Part shown: positions 23,092-37,200 of the stretch, piece by piece
Layout of the letters: each line of letters begins with the position of its first letter
How positions within the stretch are numbered: position 1 is the stretch's first letter
Assembly: GCA_013396655.1 (NCBI GenBank)
Contig: WBMV01000122.1
Span: 124,686 to 188,685 of the forward strand
Direction of reading: 5' to 3'
DNA length: 64,000 bases
From: Campylorhamphus procurvoides
Lineage: Eukaryota; Chordata; Aves; Passeriformes; Dendrocolaptidae
Notes under the pieces: generated by a model
What the model was told of the DNA's origin: nothing
Seen by the model: only the letters and a program-made list of their open reading frames with translations
Databases searched by the model: none
Translations under genes and position numbers: made by a program

Positions 23092-24159
23092 AGATTTTCG
23101 GACTCAGGAGTTGGACTTGAGGATCCTTGTGGCTCCCTTTCAACTTGGGATATTTTATGGTTGGGGATGGAGATACTGTTGAAGGCATTTTTCACTGTTA
23201 CAGTCTTGTGCTTTGTCCTTTTCTCACTTATGTTGTTTCCTTTCAATGTTCTGTACCAGTGGTAACAGCATGTATTATTGTTAGGCTGGTGTTAATGCAG
23301 ACTGAAATGTCTGTCTAATATGAATGTCCTGGAGCCAGCCAGTGTCACTGCAAACCATAAATACGTATTTGACACATGCCACTGGTATTTTTAGCTGTCC
23401 CAGCAGAGGGCTTAGAGCTGCCACACAGCTGCAGCCTGCAACTACCCTCCCAGAGTTGCTTTTCCCTCAGGAGGAAAGGCTCCAGCTCTGGCTTATTGTT
23501 TTGTAAGGGAAAATAAAGGTACCACCAGCATTAGCAATACATTATTGAAGAAAAATGAAAGGCTGTGAATCTTGAAGGGTTGGGTGTTGGGAAGGGTGGT
23601 TGAATCTTGTGAAGATTGGACCAATGAGGGGTTGTTTTGTAGCAGTGAATCAATGTGTGTTTTCCTACTGTGTGACTGCTCTCCAGTTGTTTTTCCATGG
23701 CACGGGTGTCTGGGCTGGTAATGGAATCACAGCAATGGAAAATCCTCTTGTGCAAGAGCCGTGAGCTCCCACGGGCAAAACCAGAATCTGCCTCTTGAGC
23801 ACGCACGCCCCCTCAGCCCAGATGTGGATTCCTTATCACTAAGGGCAGTTATCAGGACAAGCCAGACATCCCGTATGAGGTGGCGGAGCCCGGCTGAAAC
23901 TGTGCCCCCCAAAGTGCCATCCCTTTGAGGCTCCCTGAGCCCTGTCCGGGCGCGGTCCCCGCGGTGTTGGGGCCGGCTGAGTGCCGGGACACCGAGGGCT
24001 GCTGAGCTCCGTGCCGGCCCACCGGGGAGGGCGCGGCGCTCTGGCCCCGCCCGGGGCGGGCGCGGTGCTGGTGGGACGGCACGGGATGGGATGGGACGGC
24101 ACGAAAGGGGAGCGGACAGCAGCGGCGGCAGCAGTAGCGGCGACAGCAGGAGCGGCAGG
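23092..24159 (+). promoter_or_regulatory. Intergenic DNA and CpG promoter/5' UTR of GSTT1L
   Basis: The first half is ordinary AT-rich intergenic DNA. From about 23930 the sequence is a CpG island leading into the GSTT1L start. A short imperfect direct repeat (GGGACGGCACG twice) lies at about 24073-24104. No TATA box is seen. Confidence 0.55.
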
Positions 24160-27100
24160 ATGGGGCTGGAGCTGTACCTCGACCTGCTCTCGCAGCCCTG
24201 CCGGGCGCTCTACATCTTCGCCCGGAGCAACAACATCCCCTTCGAGTTCAAGCAGGTGCAGCTGATGAAGGGTGAGCGGGGCCGGGGGGGCGGCCAAAGG
24301 GTCCCCTGTCCCCCGAGCGGCCCCAGCCCTGGGGCAGCGGGTGCTCCATCCGTCGGCGCCCCGGTCCCTTCGCCGCTCCCGCCGGAGCTGCTCGAGTCCA
24401 GCCCGCGGATGGAAGTGGGTTACTGCTCACCTACTCCCCGTCCCCATCACTGCCGGGTGCTGCGAGAGGGCGAGGTGGCCCTCCCGCCGCAGAGGGTTCC
24501 TGGTGCCTGCATAAAAACAGGGTTAATTCTCCAGTGCGCCCCTGTTTTTTAAGTAGTCATCTCAGTACCTCTGCTCCTCTGCAACAAACAGGGCTCTGCA
24601 AAGGCGTGCGATATCTTTGAAATCGGCTCCACCCCGGCAGAAAGTGGGTCTGATAAAAGAGGCTTTTCTAAGAAGCGCTCAGGCTGTACCAGATTCCCCA
24701 TTTAAAGGAAAACAAAAAGTCACAGGGGTGGGATATTCACCTTTGGTCGAGAACAGCCGAGTTGTGCAGTTCTTGTTCTCTAACTAAACTTCTTTAGAAA
24801 ATGTTGTGCTCCAGTAAGCAGCAGCAGTTGCTGCAGAGCAGTTCTTGTCGTCTTGGGAGGGGTGAACAGCCCCTTGGGAGGGTGAGCTTGCTGATGTGGC
24901 CCCATGTGCAGGTAGGGCAGGGCAGCCAGCTGCCCCTCTGGGGGTTCCATTGGGTCAAGCAGTTTGTAGCCAGGTTATTTTGAGAGAGTTGAGGACAAAC
25001 TTGTGAAGGCTGTGGAGCAAGACAATGCAACTGCCAGTGATCTGAACACTGAGAAATGAGAAGGGAAGGTGATTTATTTGGGCTAAAACCAACTGATAAC
25101 TGATAGGAGCCTGTCCAAGGGGTATCATGTGCTTTCACCAAAGGATGCCCAAAGATCTGCATCTTCTTTCTTTGTAACTGAAGCTGGTAAAAGAGATCTT
25201 TTACCCTTTTCAGAACTCTGATGAATTTGAAATTAAGGTAATGTACTGGGTATAAAAATGCCTCAGTAAGTAACACTGAAAAACAGTGAAAGATGAGAAG
25301 GTTTCTGGTGCTGAAATTGATAAAGGAACAAAAGAGGCTCGAATTTGTGATTCAAATCTCAGGGGTGTTGTGGTTTACTCTGTGGGTGTTCCCCTGCACA
25401 CCTTAGCTGTGGCTGTACCTTACTGTGGCTTTCCTCCCACAGTGTCTCATAACAAAAATTTTTGCAACTGTTTGTAGCTGGGGGCAGGCTCATCCTGTGT
25501 CCTTCCCCTTCTTTCCCAATAAATAAACTGTTGTAGTAAGACTGGTGCAAAGGAAAGGGGCAGGCAAGCAATGAGAGCATCAAGGAGAATGGAACAACTG
25601 AAATGCAGGTCTCAGGGAACTGAGAGGAAAGTGAATTAAGTCACAACTTCCCAGTGGTCTGTGCCTCATGGCATCAGTGCCTACTTTTGGCCAGCAGATT
25701 TAAGATGAGTGATTTGGCCTATTGGAATGCTAAAGGCGCATTCCCATCCCATTCCTACAGTGTGTGCACCTCCCATACCATAGGGAAGCACTCCGGGTAC
25801 CTGCAGCTGGGTTGGCTCACTCTGGGTTACTCTGTGGGAGGCCTCACTGCATTAGTACCCATCTCTGCACAGTATGTGAGGACCAGGTGAGGGAACTGAT
25901 ACTCAGAATTGAGCTGGTGCGTTAAATGTGTCCCTTCAGAAAAGTTCTTGGGCCCCCAGTAAGGCAGGTCTTAAGGAAAGGGGTAGAAACAGTGAGAATG
26001 GACAGAAACAGCAGCATATTCAAAGGGGACCTGAGGACCTGGAATTTTTGAAAGGGGGTGGGGGAGATGGGCTGTGAGCCAAATGACAGGTGAATAGTCA
26101 CAAATCAGGTTTGCCAGCTACTGGGAAAGCTAAAATCACTTCACGAGCATCTCCTCTGGCACACAGATTCTCAGGCAGCTCACGTAGCAGGACATAGCAC
26201 AAGGTTAGTAACTTATTAGAGAGGCTTGAATACACAGGTGCATATGTGTGATTGAAGCCAGGGGCTGGAAAAGGCCAGCACTAAGTTACATAAAACAAGG
26301 CTTCTGGGACAGGTTCAGACATAACAGAGCATGCTGAGACAGCAAATGAACAAAGCACCTTCTCCTGTCAGGTTCACTCTGCCTACCTTGCAGGGGGGAC
26401 CTACAACATAGCTTAAAAGCAATAAATCCATGTTTTATCTGACAAAAGATGTGGAAAATATAAATTACATTATCATCCAGGAAAAAAATAATCTGCTTTC
26501 TCACTATCCACGTTGGTTGATAGTGAGATCCCCCTCCTCTAAGGCACTCAGTGCCCACTCTGGGTTTGTGCAGGACAGGTACCTCCAAGCAAAAACCTGG
26601 AGCTGATAGAGCCCTGAGTTGACAAGCACTATTGGTATGAAAGGACTTCTAACCATTCTGCCCTCGGTCGAGAGGTGGGTCTGGTATGCAGAAAATAATC
26701 AAGTTAGCTGATACCTTAGGGCAATCCCCCAATTCACCCTGCAGCATTTATTGATTGGTTATAAACTTGATACAAGGCTGTGTTTGTACAATCAAAACCA
26801 GGAGCTTGAGGCCAAATGGTCCCCACAAATTCCTCAGGCGTTGCAAACAAGTCCTGAGTATCCCTGCCAAGTAAAACCTCTCATTTCCCTCCTCAGGGCA
26901 GCACAAGACAGAGGAGTTCCGGAAGGTGAATGTTCTGATGAAGGTACCTGCACTAAAGGATGGTTCTTTCACCCTAGCAGAGAGGTGAGGCTCAAATAAG
27001 CTAAACTCTCTACCTGCAGTATTGTTTATCCCAAAGTTTGGATTCTACCAGTACACTGCTGGGACTCCAGCCCAGACAGTTTTTCAGGTTTTTATCTCCT

Positions 27101-29331
27101 TCCTATCGATTCCACTTGTACACAACAAACCTTCATTTCAAGAGAAGCTTCCTTATGTAAGCGACTCAAACACCATTGATAGTGCAAAAATCTGTAGGCT
27201 GTTCCTCGGAGCTATCTTGCATATAGGCAGTGTTTCCAAACTTAAATACCTGTCTGTGTGCCTTCCTGCTCTCTGCCTGCAGCTGGAGGCTGTAGGTCAG
27301 TGCAGGAGATCTGACAAAAGGCAGCTGTTGCTGAATGGCCAGGCATTGTGAAGGTCAGTTTTGGTATAAACTCATTCTGCAGCTCCTACTTGCTTAACAA
27401 TGTTGATGGGGTAACTGTGCCAGCAGGCCCCGTCTGTCTCACTGGGTGGATGTATCAGATAATTGCTGTCCACAAGCAGTCTGTTGAGCCACCACAAACT
27501 CTCTCCTGGGCTGTGCCTGGCTGGCAATCATGTGTCCTGCACTTCTACCTGACTTGGATCAGGTTTGTGTTGCTGCTTGTCCAGCAGTACAAAACTGGGG
27601 GGGAGAAGAAAGAACGAGGTGCTTTTGTCTCAGATGATCAGCTCACCAGTCTGTCTTGCTCTCTGGGCAGCATTGCAATCCTCCTGTATCTGGCTCAGAA
27701 GTTCAAGACTCCTGATCACTGGTACCCATCTGACCTGCAGAAAAGGGCTAGGGTTGATGAGTACCTGTCATGGCAGCATGCCAACATCCGTGCGAAGGGG
27801 AGCAAGCTGTTCTTAACGAAGGTAAGGCCATTATATAGCAAAAATGAAGTGCTAAGAGCCATTAGTGCAATGGCCACCTGTGTGCAGGGTCTTCCTGACC
27901 AAATATACAAGTCAGGTGACAGATAGGAACAAAACTAGATGTGGAATTGACTTGACTGCCCAGCTGAGCCTAACTGAAGTGCCTGGAATCCTTCACGGTG
28001 TAGCCACCCCTCTGTGAGATCCAGAGCAAACCCATCCTGGGTGAGCAGCTCTCACCAGACACAGCTCAGTGCCTGTTGCTCAGCTTCATGGAAAGAACCA
28101 GCCTCCTCCTGGAAAACAAAATGCAGTTGCTGGCAGATGATGCAGTCTTCCCTTGAGAGGAGATTCTTGTGGTTGAAATTTCAGATTTCTAGGGAGGAGA
28201 CAAGGAAACGCAGGAAGTAATAACTGACATTAATGCCGACCTGGCAAGGGAGATGAGCAGTTCCACTGAGCTGAGCAGTTCCAGTTGTTTCTTGCATGAC
28301 TGAGGGATCCTGAAAGGATAACAAAGAAAGGGTGATGGCTAGGTTTAGAAGGAATCACTTAAAGAGCAACTTGTTTCTTCTCCCTGCCAGGTGCTGCTGC
28401 CTCTCCTCACAGGCCAGCCACTTCCTGCAGAGAAACTGGAAGTTGCTATTGAGGATCTGAATGTTGTCCTGAAACAGTTTGAAGAGAAGTTCTTGCAGGA
28501 CAAGCCCTTCATCGCAGGCAGCGAGATCTCCCTGGCAGACCTCGTAGCACTGGTGGAGCTCATGCAGGTGAGCATCAACCCCAATACTGCTGGACATGTG
28601 AGCTGGGCTGTGGGCAGGCCAGGCCAAGGGGTGGCTGCTGCACCACCACCTCTGTAATGGCAGATCTTCCTGAAGTTAACTCTTCCGTGGGGTTAAGTCT
28701 TGTTCCTTTTTGACTTTGACCCTCATAAAGCTTGCCAGGGAACACCTACTGTGATGAGACAGTTCTTTCTTAGAAATATGGACAAAATTCCTCAGGAAAA
28801 AAGGATAAATTACAAACTAGGCAAAGGAAAGCACAGAAACTTGGAAGAGAAGTGTTGGTGTGCATCAACATCAGTATTCTGTGTTAGCCAGTTCTGAGTT
28901 TAGCCATGGCAGAACTATGTGCTGCACATCCCAGGGGACAGCAGCTGCTGAGGATGTCACCACTTGGTCCCCTATGAAGCAAGAACCAGAGATGAGCTCC
29001 ACCCAATGAGATGACTGACTGCTGCCTTGAGCCCAAAGCATGTCCATCCTTGATTTGGTCCCATCCCTGGTAAATGCCTTGTTTGACTCACTCCCAGGTG
29101 CTCTCTCTCTCTCATTCCCTGCAGCCTGTCTGTGCTGGCTATGACCTCTTCGAGGAGAGGCCGAAGTTGGCGGAGTGGCGCAGGAGGGTGGAAGAAGCCG
29201 TAGGGAAGCAGCTCTTCCAGGAAGCCCATGAAGCGATCATGAACATTAAGAGCTTGACCGCTGATCAGTTTGCACCTGAACTGCTGGAGAACTTCAAGCA
29301 GCAGCTCCTAAAGCAGGTCACCCAGAATTAG
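24160..29331 (+). CDS. GSTT1L: Theta-class glutathione S-transferase, canonical copy (GSTT1-like)
   Basis: A cytosolic GST conjugating glutathione to electrophiles such as small halogenated compounds. Exons: 24160-24271 (112), 26897-26984 (88), 27671-27821 (151), 28391-28567 (177), 29125-29331 (207, TAG). These total 735 nt, or 244 residues, with the first exon sizes matching human GSTT1. Canonical theta features: Ser11 in [15 protein letters not shown]; Gln39-His40 at the exon 1/2 junction; Lys53-Val54-Pro55; and Glu66-Ser67 in the glutathione site. The helical C-terminal domain contains [13 protein letters not shown]. The start is the family N-terminus. A polyA signal AATAAA is at 29345-29350, immediately after the stop. 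I use GSTT1L because the next gene downstream resembles what I remember as chicken GSTT1; the two symbols could be swapped in some annotations. The GST theta family call is certain. Confidence 0.94.
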
Positions 29332-29344
29332 AGGATTATGCTCT

Positions 29345-29350
29345 AATAAA
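29345..29350 (+). promoter_or_regulatory. GSTT1L polyA signal (AATAAA)
   Basis: A canonical AATAAA begins 14 bases after the stop codon, implying a very short 3' UTR. Confidence 0.75.
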
Positions 29351-32300
29351 ATAGATTATTTTATGAAGGCTTATTGTAGTCTTTCAGCATTTCTTTTAAA
29401 AATTATACAGAAACACCATTCCACAAAATGCACTTCCCTTCACTCACAGCATTCTGCAACTTAGAAGGGAAGAAAAATACATCTTAAACTGCCATGAGCC
29501 ACTTTCTCCTCTTGTCCACTGCAGCATGGAAGCTGTAGCCCTGTAGGCTTTTCTTTCACACTCCAGTATCACTGGATCTGCTTGAGGACTAAGGTGATTC
29601 AGCCTGTGTGAAAACAGGGGCCAGTCAGAGTTGCCTTCTCCATCTCTGTGCAGAGTTTTCCAGGCCAGAGAAAAGGTTTCCTGAGGGATGGTTTTCACTT
29701 TGCAAAGTGAAAACGCTCTGCTGGAAGATTTTTGCTCCTTAGGAAAGAGGCAGGTCAGGACCCAGTTGTGGGTGGGGACACTGCAAGGGCTCTTAGAGCA
29801 CCTGGCCACTAGATGCTGCTGCATGATCTGCGGGAGCAAAGGGACACAGCGCCCCGGAGCAGGGAGCTGTGTGGACATCCAAGGAGGCCTCCAGCTTCTG
29901 GGAAGGACGGGGTTAGTCCTGTCAGTAAATCTCCTTGGCCACAGACTCATACCATACTCTACAAAGAACACCCTGCACAGTGGCAGAAAGCTGCTTTTCT
30001 TGGTCAAGCTGCTGCCAACCACACGGTCCCCACTGTAAACCACACCAGCGCTCGCTCTGTTTTCCCACAGTGGCTTTGTCAGCTCAAGAGAAGCCATTTA
30101 GGCCAGGCTGTCTGCACTGGGAATCCTGCTGTGGCTGGGCCAGCACTGGGGACAAAGGGAGCTGTGCTGGCCACTGCTGGGTGAGCAGAGCACTCGGTAC
30201 CAGAGCTCAGTAATGCCACAAATGCAGTTAATGTTCCACTACCCTTTTTCTCATCAGGTCCTTCAGTAGAGTTAATGGTTACATTTGCCAGGTGTTGTAG
30301 CTCTGTTTGGATTTGTAAACAGGATTTGGAAGGAAGCGGACACTGAGTCATCCTCCACACCTGTGCAGCACCCTTTCCAACCTCCTGCCTGTATCCCTTT
30401 GTGCCCCTCCTGCCTTCCTGTCCTCCTGTCCCTGTGACCTCCCATTTCCAGGTACAGGCTACTGCAAGGAGGGTTCCAGTTTGCAGAATTGTTTTTTCCT
30501 GCCTCCTTGTTAAACTCTGGTTGTATCTGGAAGTCTGTTTGTCTCTGCCAGCTGGTTACACCTTCCACAGAGATGGCTGTGCAGAGCCGGGGTGTGGGGT
30601 GTCAGTCATTTGAATGCAAGTCATTACAGTGCTCAGAAACGGTGCTCCAACAGTCTCACACATTTATTCAGTTGGACCTACTGTTTTTGGGGAATGAGCC
30701 AGCTCCCTCTCCTGTGTTTGTTTCCTGAGTAAACCTGCCCTTTAGTTCAAAAGGCCACATGAACTACAGCTTGCAATGCACATGCCTGTGGGCTGAGCTA
30801 TAGGAGCCAAGCAGTCTGGTCCCTTTACCTTCCGTTCTTCTACAGGAAATCCTAAATGTGAGTGGTGAAAGGGCAGGTTCGCCCCCAGACGTTTTCAGTT
30901 TCAGTGCTGACACATGCAGGGATATTTATCTTCTAATCTGATTTTTTATTGGTAAGTTTGTTGTTATTGACTGTTGCATGCCAGTGATTAAAGCCAATGA
31001 CAGCAGCTCTCATCTCACCTGGAGGGTGCTTGCATGGCTGGTGCCTGAGCAGCAACCCCTGACAATGCTGCCCTGCTGCTGAAAATGCCAGCAGTGCTGA
31101 GCCTCAAGAGAATGGCCTGTTTACGTTGTACCCTCAACCACTTCCTTCCCTCTGTAACCTGCAGCTTTACCACAGCCACCAGCTGGGGTGCTGTGCACCC
31201 TGCAGTTAAAGAGGTGCCTTCACTGCCTCACTAAGGTTGCCCATCTCGCTGCACTCTGTTGTTGACACCTTTTTACTTACTCCACCTTCCAGATTCCTGA
31301 CTTCCAACTTTTGCCTTTCTTATAGAGAGCAAACTTCCTACCAGCACAATGTCTCCCACAGCTTTTGCTCAAGTAGAAATCAGAGCGGAGGAAAAAATCA
31401 AAACCAAGAGCCTGTTCTGCAGAGTGCTAACCTCAAACTGGGCTTGAGAGCAGAGCCTTTCCTGACACACATCGCTCTGCAGAATCTCCAGACTGGGCTG
31501 TTCTGCATGCAAACCACTGCACGAGCCAAAATAAATAATCTTTTTTTTTCTCCTTTTCTAATTTATGATACTTGTAGCACAACAGCTCCGTGTTTAAGAG
31601 TCTTGAGCCAATTTTCTGCTCGTTGGAATAAGGCACGAGCTCCTTAAATGTCACCCATTGTGTGCTCCTGCAAGGACAGATGCCTTCAAAACCAAGCTGG
31701 AACTGTGTTCAGGGCTGGCTCTCTGCTGCTCCCTTGCTGCTGTGTCACAAAGGATAAGCACACTCGCCTGGATAAGCTCCAGCCTGGTCATGGTGACAGG
31801 AAGAGATTTTAAATTGTTTTTCTGATAGCCTCTGGTCTGCATGCAGTGACCAGTGGCATTTTGGGCCCTTCTATGCACACAGGACAAAGCACCTCCCTAG
31901 AGCAACTCTTTGCATGGCCACAGAGTTGTACAGCAGACAGATTTACCTTGTTTTTTTGCTCTAAATCATGGAGATAAGGCAACTCATCCTTGTACTTTGC
32001 CTTTTGCTATCCCTACAGCTCTGTATTTTGTTCATTTGTGTCATTTGATCTTGTCAGGTTCCAGTTCCTAGATTGAAAGCCCTCAGAGCAGCCTGCCAAA
32101 ATCCAACAGACTGTGCAAGAGTTTTGACTGCCTTGGTGCAAGGTCTGTTGTCGAGTGTCCACTCCCCTTTCACCCTAAAAAGGGAGAGGGGTTACATCTC
32201 CAGTGTCAGCCTGGCATGCTGTTCGATTCCATTTCCTCAATTTTTTGTCAGGGGCTATTTGGAAATAGGTGAGAGCCTGTGACTTTTAGAATAAAATGAA

Positions 32301-34000
32301 GTTGGGATAGACAAAATGGCAGGAATGGTTAAAAAGCAGATACACATCCTGAGACCTTTTCCAAATTATTAAAACTGCAGAAAGTAATGTGTTTTTTCTG
32401 TCTTGTTTCTGTTTTCAAAAAGCTGACAGAGAAAGTAAAGGCAGGAAAAATAGCCTTTGAGGTGATGGAGTCAAGTGAAAACCCAGCTAGAAGCACAAGC
32501 CTGGAGCCAGGAATAATCAATCAAATGGTCTAAAAAACAACCAGATAAAAATACCTCTGGTGTTGTGTGGGCTGTGCAGTGCAATCAGCAAATTGGAGAA
32601 AAACTTAAGGAAGGAAAAAAGATTTCCAGGAGGCACATAAAGAGATCTTTGAAGTCCAGATAGGACTAACGGATCACCTGAACCATAAATAAAGGAGAAA
32701 AGTGAACCCACACCGCTAAGGTTGCTGCACACCACTGAGATCAACAAACTCTTCACAGGGATATCTCAGAGTAGGGACATGCAACCCCTCTGAAGCACAA
32801 GGACCTCTCAGATATTACCTCTGCAGAGCCACTTTTGCACTCCTTTTCCCCACTCTCCTAACATTTAAGATTCCTTTGTAGTGAAGGAGTTTGAACTCAA
32901 GAATCTGCCACAACACTCTACAAGCCTTGGTCTCCAGCCTATTGGTGCTTGGTGCAGGTGCTCTAGTGGGTAAACTGTGCTGGAGGGGAACTGAAGGGTG
33001 TGCACATTCTCTCTCTCTGTTCTGGCTGAGAAACTGAAAAACTCTCCCAGTGAAGTTCTAAATCTGAAAGTTCTAAACCCCAGAACGTGTTTCAGTTTGT
33101 AATTTATCTGGAACATGAGCTTACCTTTTCACCACGCTTTGTAATGCTCCTCTACACATGAAAAAGAGCAGCTTCCCCTCTTCCCTCTCCCTGAGGCTCT
33201 CATGGCTCCTTCCAAAGATTTGTGCAACATTCAAGCTCTCTGGCACAACACTGATAAAAAGGTGTCAGCTGAGCCGAGGTGGGTTTGACTGGAGGTGACT
33301 TTGCTCTAAGTGCTTCAGCTGCGCTATCTCTCAGAGTCCCAGAAGTTCCTGTACTCAGCCAGCATGTCACCTTCCCTGAATCACAGAGCTGTGAAATGCT
33401 GCAGGCCCAGGGCAAGGGCTTGCATTGAGTCTCTTAAGTTGTCCTCTACTTGCATGGAAATCTGAAGTGACAAATACCAGGGAGAACACAAAGTCACTCT
33501 GAGCGAGTACAAAGATGTAATGCCTGCAGAGAAGTTCTCCACGCTTCACTGCCATTCAGGTATCACCTCACAGCACTGGGCAGAGACTACATGACCAAAG
33601 AATTATGTTCTGAACTGAAAACCTTACTGAGATATGGCAGTGAGATTAATGCTGGCTTAGAGGGTGTTGTGCAAAAGCCTTGTCTGCCGAGTGGCACATC
33701 CCTGCAGAGCTGTGTTACCAGAACAAGCATTTACCTTCTAAGAGCCACAGTGGGATGCTGGGGGTGAGAGAAGCTCCCGAGCCCCTGTGGTGGCTGCCAA
33801 GGCTGCGGAGGGGAATGACAACCCCTGCTCTCTCAGTTCTTGGTGCCAACCTCTCTTTTGAGGCTGGTAATTGACCATTACTCGCAGTTTATCTCTACCC
33901 TCGTTACCTTCCTTTCCTGAAGGAAAATGAACAGGCACGGTGCCAGCCACAGCTGGGCAGCGCCGCTGGGCGGTGGACTGCGGAACTCTGTGACCCCTGC
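29351..34000. other. Intergenic DNA between the two theta GST genes
   Basis: No gene, tandem repeat or clear transposon is recognised. I looked for a third GSTT copy or stray GSTT exons and saw none. The CpG island of the next gene begins at about 33950. Confidence 0.55.
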
Positions 34001-34247
34001 CCAAACTCCGGCCGTGCCCCCCGCCCCTGGCCCCGCCGGGAGGGCTCTCCTGGGCTCGCCCCACAGGACGCTATGGCCCCGCGATCCCCGCTGCCCCGGC
34101 CACCGCCCCCCGCCCAGCGCGGCCCGGGGGAGGGAGCAGGGGAGGGACGGAGGGCACCTCCCGCCCGGAGCGGCTCGGCCCCCCAGCCCATATGGGGGCC
34201 GGCTCCGGGCGGCGGGCGGCAGAGCCGCGGCAGCTCCCCGGGTCGGG
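34000..34247 (+). promoter_or_regulatory. CpG-island promoter of GSTT1
   Basis: Very GC-rich DNA, with runs such as CCCCCGCCCAGCGCGG, directly precedes the GSTT1 start codon. No TATA box is seen. Long open frames here on both strands are a by-product of base composition. Confidence 0.55.
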
Positions 34248-37200
34248 ATGGGGCTGGAGCTGTACCTGGACCTGCTCTCGCAGCCCTGCCGCTCCATCTA
34301 CATCTTCGCGCGGAGCAACAACATCCCGTTCGAGTTCAAGCACGTGGAGCTGTTCAAAGGTGGGCCGCGCTGTCCCGCGGCCGGAGCGGGGCCGGGGCCG
34401 GGGCGGGCGCAGCCCGGGGGGACGCGGGCTCAGCCCCTTCTTCCTTCCTTCCCTCTTGGCAGACTCGGTGCTGGGGAAGCGGCCGGCGGCGGGGAGCGGC
34501 GCGGAGCAGCCCCGCGCAGGTGAGCGCAGGGCAGGGCAGGGGGCGGGAGGGTCCGCACTCGGAGGGCACTCGGAGCACCGAGCCTGTCGCCCCCGGGACG
34601 GAGGGACGGACCGGACCAGAGGGGCAGCGCTCCGGGGCGCTCCCAGCGCCTGGCACCGTGACACGAACCCCGGGCGGGGGGTCTGCCCTCCCGACCCCTG
34701 TGGGAGCCCCTTCGCCTCCCGGCAGAGGAGCAGCAGCGCGTCCTTCGGGCAGGTGGGAGGGAAGGACGAGCTCCCGAGGTCACCCGAGTGATGCTGGATC
34801 CGTGCGCTGCCCCGGGGCAGTGAGCGCAGGGGTTTGACCGTGCGGGTCCTGTTCCCAGAGCTGTCTCGTAGCTCTGCCTGCAGCTATTTTTGTGGATCAC
34901 CAAGGAATGTTCCTCCAGCCATTTCTAGCAAATCAGTCACAGTGACAGCCGAGCAGTGCTCTGGGAATGCTGTACTTCGCAGAAACACTCAGCTGTTCAG
35001 GTTCCCCAACTATATGCCTATTGCCCAGTACAATTGCATTTCCCTAGTAAATTGTTACTTTTGTGCTTAAGCCAAAGCATATTACTTGGAAATCCTTAGC
35101 TGGGACGTGATTGGCAAATAGACTGGAGTTTTTGCCTTTCCATTTCTGTAAAATGTTGTCCACTGCTCTTTTTATCCAGCAATAAATCTCCTTCCTTGCA
35201 CTATGACTTACACTTGAGAATTCCTCATGTGTGCAGCCTCCCCCGCTTTTTGACAGTGTATACTCTCCTTGTTAAAGTTACTACTCCAAGCCCAACAGTA
35301 CCCACAGTGTATATATATATATATATATATTCTTGGGCAGACATCAAGAACTAATTACAACAAATACAACTGAAGTTAAACAGAACCATAAGTCAAGCTA
35401 ACATCACGGGAATGATCAAGATAGGCCACCTAATACCACTAAACAAAAAGGCTGGCTCTGGTGGCTGGAAGAGAGGCAGAAGTTTAAACATTAAACTCAG
35501 TTAAACAGCAAATACAAATATTGGTTTCTATTTTCATGCAAAAAGCAATCAGTCCCAGTGAAGCAGCCTGGAGTTACTGTTCACACCAAGGCATTCCTCA
35601 GCTCTCAGCTCAGTTACAGAGTCTCAGCACAAGTCTTTTATTCTGTGTGCAAAGCCTTTGTACAAAGCAAAGCACATGAGGTGCCATCTCTGGGCTGTTT
35701 ACAGTCCAGCCTGCTGTAATGACATGTTAGTCCCATCAGGGAACAAATATGCTGGTATTGCTGTATGATGAAAGCTGGCTGCAATCTGGTTCAGGCTGCC
35801 CTCATCCACTGCTTACTTCTCATGTCCTTGTTTCTTAGTTTCCTGCTACCTTGGATAACAAACACAGACAGTGGGACAGCAGCTGGGTCTGACAAGGGAC
35901 TGCTCATTAGCTGGAAGCGTAACTGACTGGAAACTTTCTGTTGCTTATTTCCAAGGCCACCTGAATATTACAGATCTCACCAGAGCTGGGGGTGTGATGA
36001 CCACTGGCCTTTGAAGCCCTTCTGAAAGAACACGACCAAGCACCTTCCCCAAGCAACTTGCATGACAATAGGGGACAAACATTTGCCAAAATTTTGTTTC
36101 TGTGATGGAAATCGTGTGTGAGGCTCCTTGTTCTTGGGCTGCTGGCTTGATTTTTAGGCATTTTTATTTTTCTATTCAATTTTCTCAATTACTAGGTTTA
36201 ATTTGCACTTTGTGTCTGGCTCTTATTCTTAAGAAGCCCTGTCTTCCTACCTCTTCTGACAGTGCTGCCTGGTTCTGCACGTGGAACCTCTTACCCAGCT
36301 AAGCTGGAGGCCACCATCACAGCAGGTAGCCAGAGACTTTTCCCCCCTGAGATGGAACATATGGGTTTGAATCCTCAGATGGCAGATGGATGTGAACCTT
36401 AGTCTCTGATGAAGCTACTTACACTGAAATTTAAAAAAGCACTTCTCAAAGAAGAAACAAGATAGAGGCTAGTCAGCTAGAAAGGAAAACAGTGGTAATG
36501 TTTGCTCTGCTTCATTTGCCTCATTACATGAAATCTGTAAAGGGAAAGAAGTCTGTAATTGTAATGCAGCTACCTGCCTTCTCCCACCTCTTCCCAAACC
36601 ATATGCAAACAACCTTCATAGTCCAGAGGGTGGTTTTACTTCCTGGAAACTTATTTCCTGCTGCACATTTGTTCAGTAAAGCAGACACTGTCACTGCCTG
36701 CTGAATGGGGCAAATAGTTCTTGGGGATGGAGATCACTGTTAGTTAATAGCCCTTACTTCTGGTTTTTTTCCCCCTCCTTCTAAGTAGCACTTAAAGCAA
36801 GCAAAGCACACAAATTCCTCAGAGCTTTTCTACCTAAGTGTTCCTGAACTGTTGTACAATTCCTTGGCATTTAACTGCTGACTGGCAAGTCCAATGCCAG
36901 CAGCAGGAAACTGAAAGCCTGATTAGATGGTCAGCTGTTAATGCCTCCAAGAGAGTGTGGAGTTTAAATTATTAAGGGATGGTGTCTTCCTCCTGCGTTT
37001 TTCTGTCAGGGATAGGCTGACTTGCAGAGCCAGGAGTAACACAGAGTCAGGAGTAATGCAGGGTCGAGGTGTCTGAGCTTTCTTGCCCCTGGCAAATGTC
37101 CACATCTGGCTTATTTCATGAGCCTCCTGTCATACTGCTGGCACTCATGTTTTTCCCATGAACAACTTTGGAAACATCCTCAGCTACATGTCTGCTAAGG

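Noticed and set aside
29351..34000. Possible third theta GST copy between the two GSTT genes
   Set aside because: No exon resembling the [33 protein letters not shown] or SLADLV blocks is present in this interval.
34071..34903. Several frames of 150-254 codons on both strands around GSTT1 exon 1
   Set aside because: CpG-island shadows. Only 34248-34359 and 34463-34519 are supported by splice sites, phase and family match.
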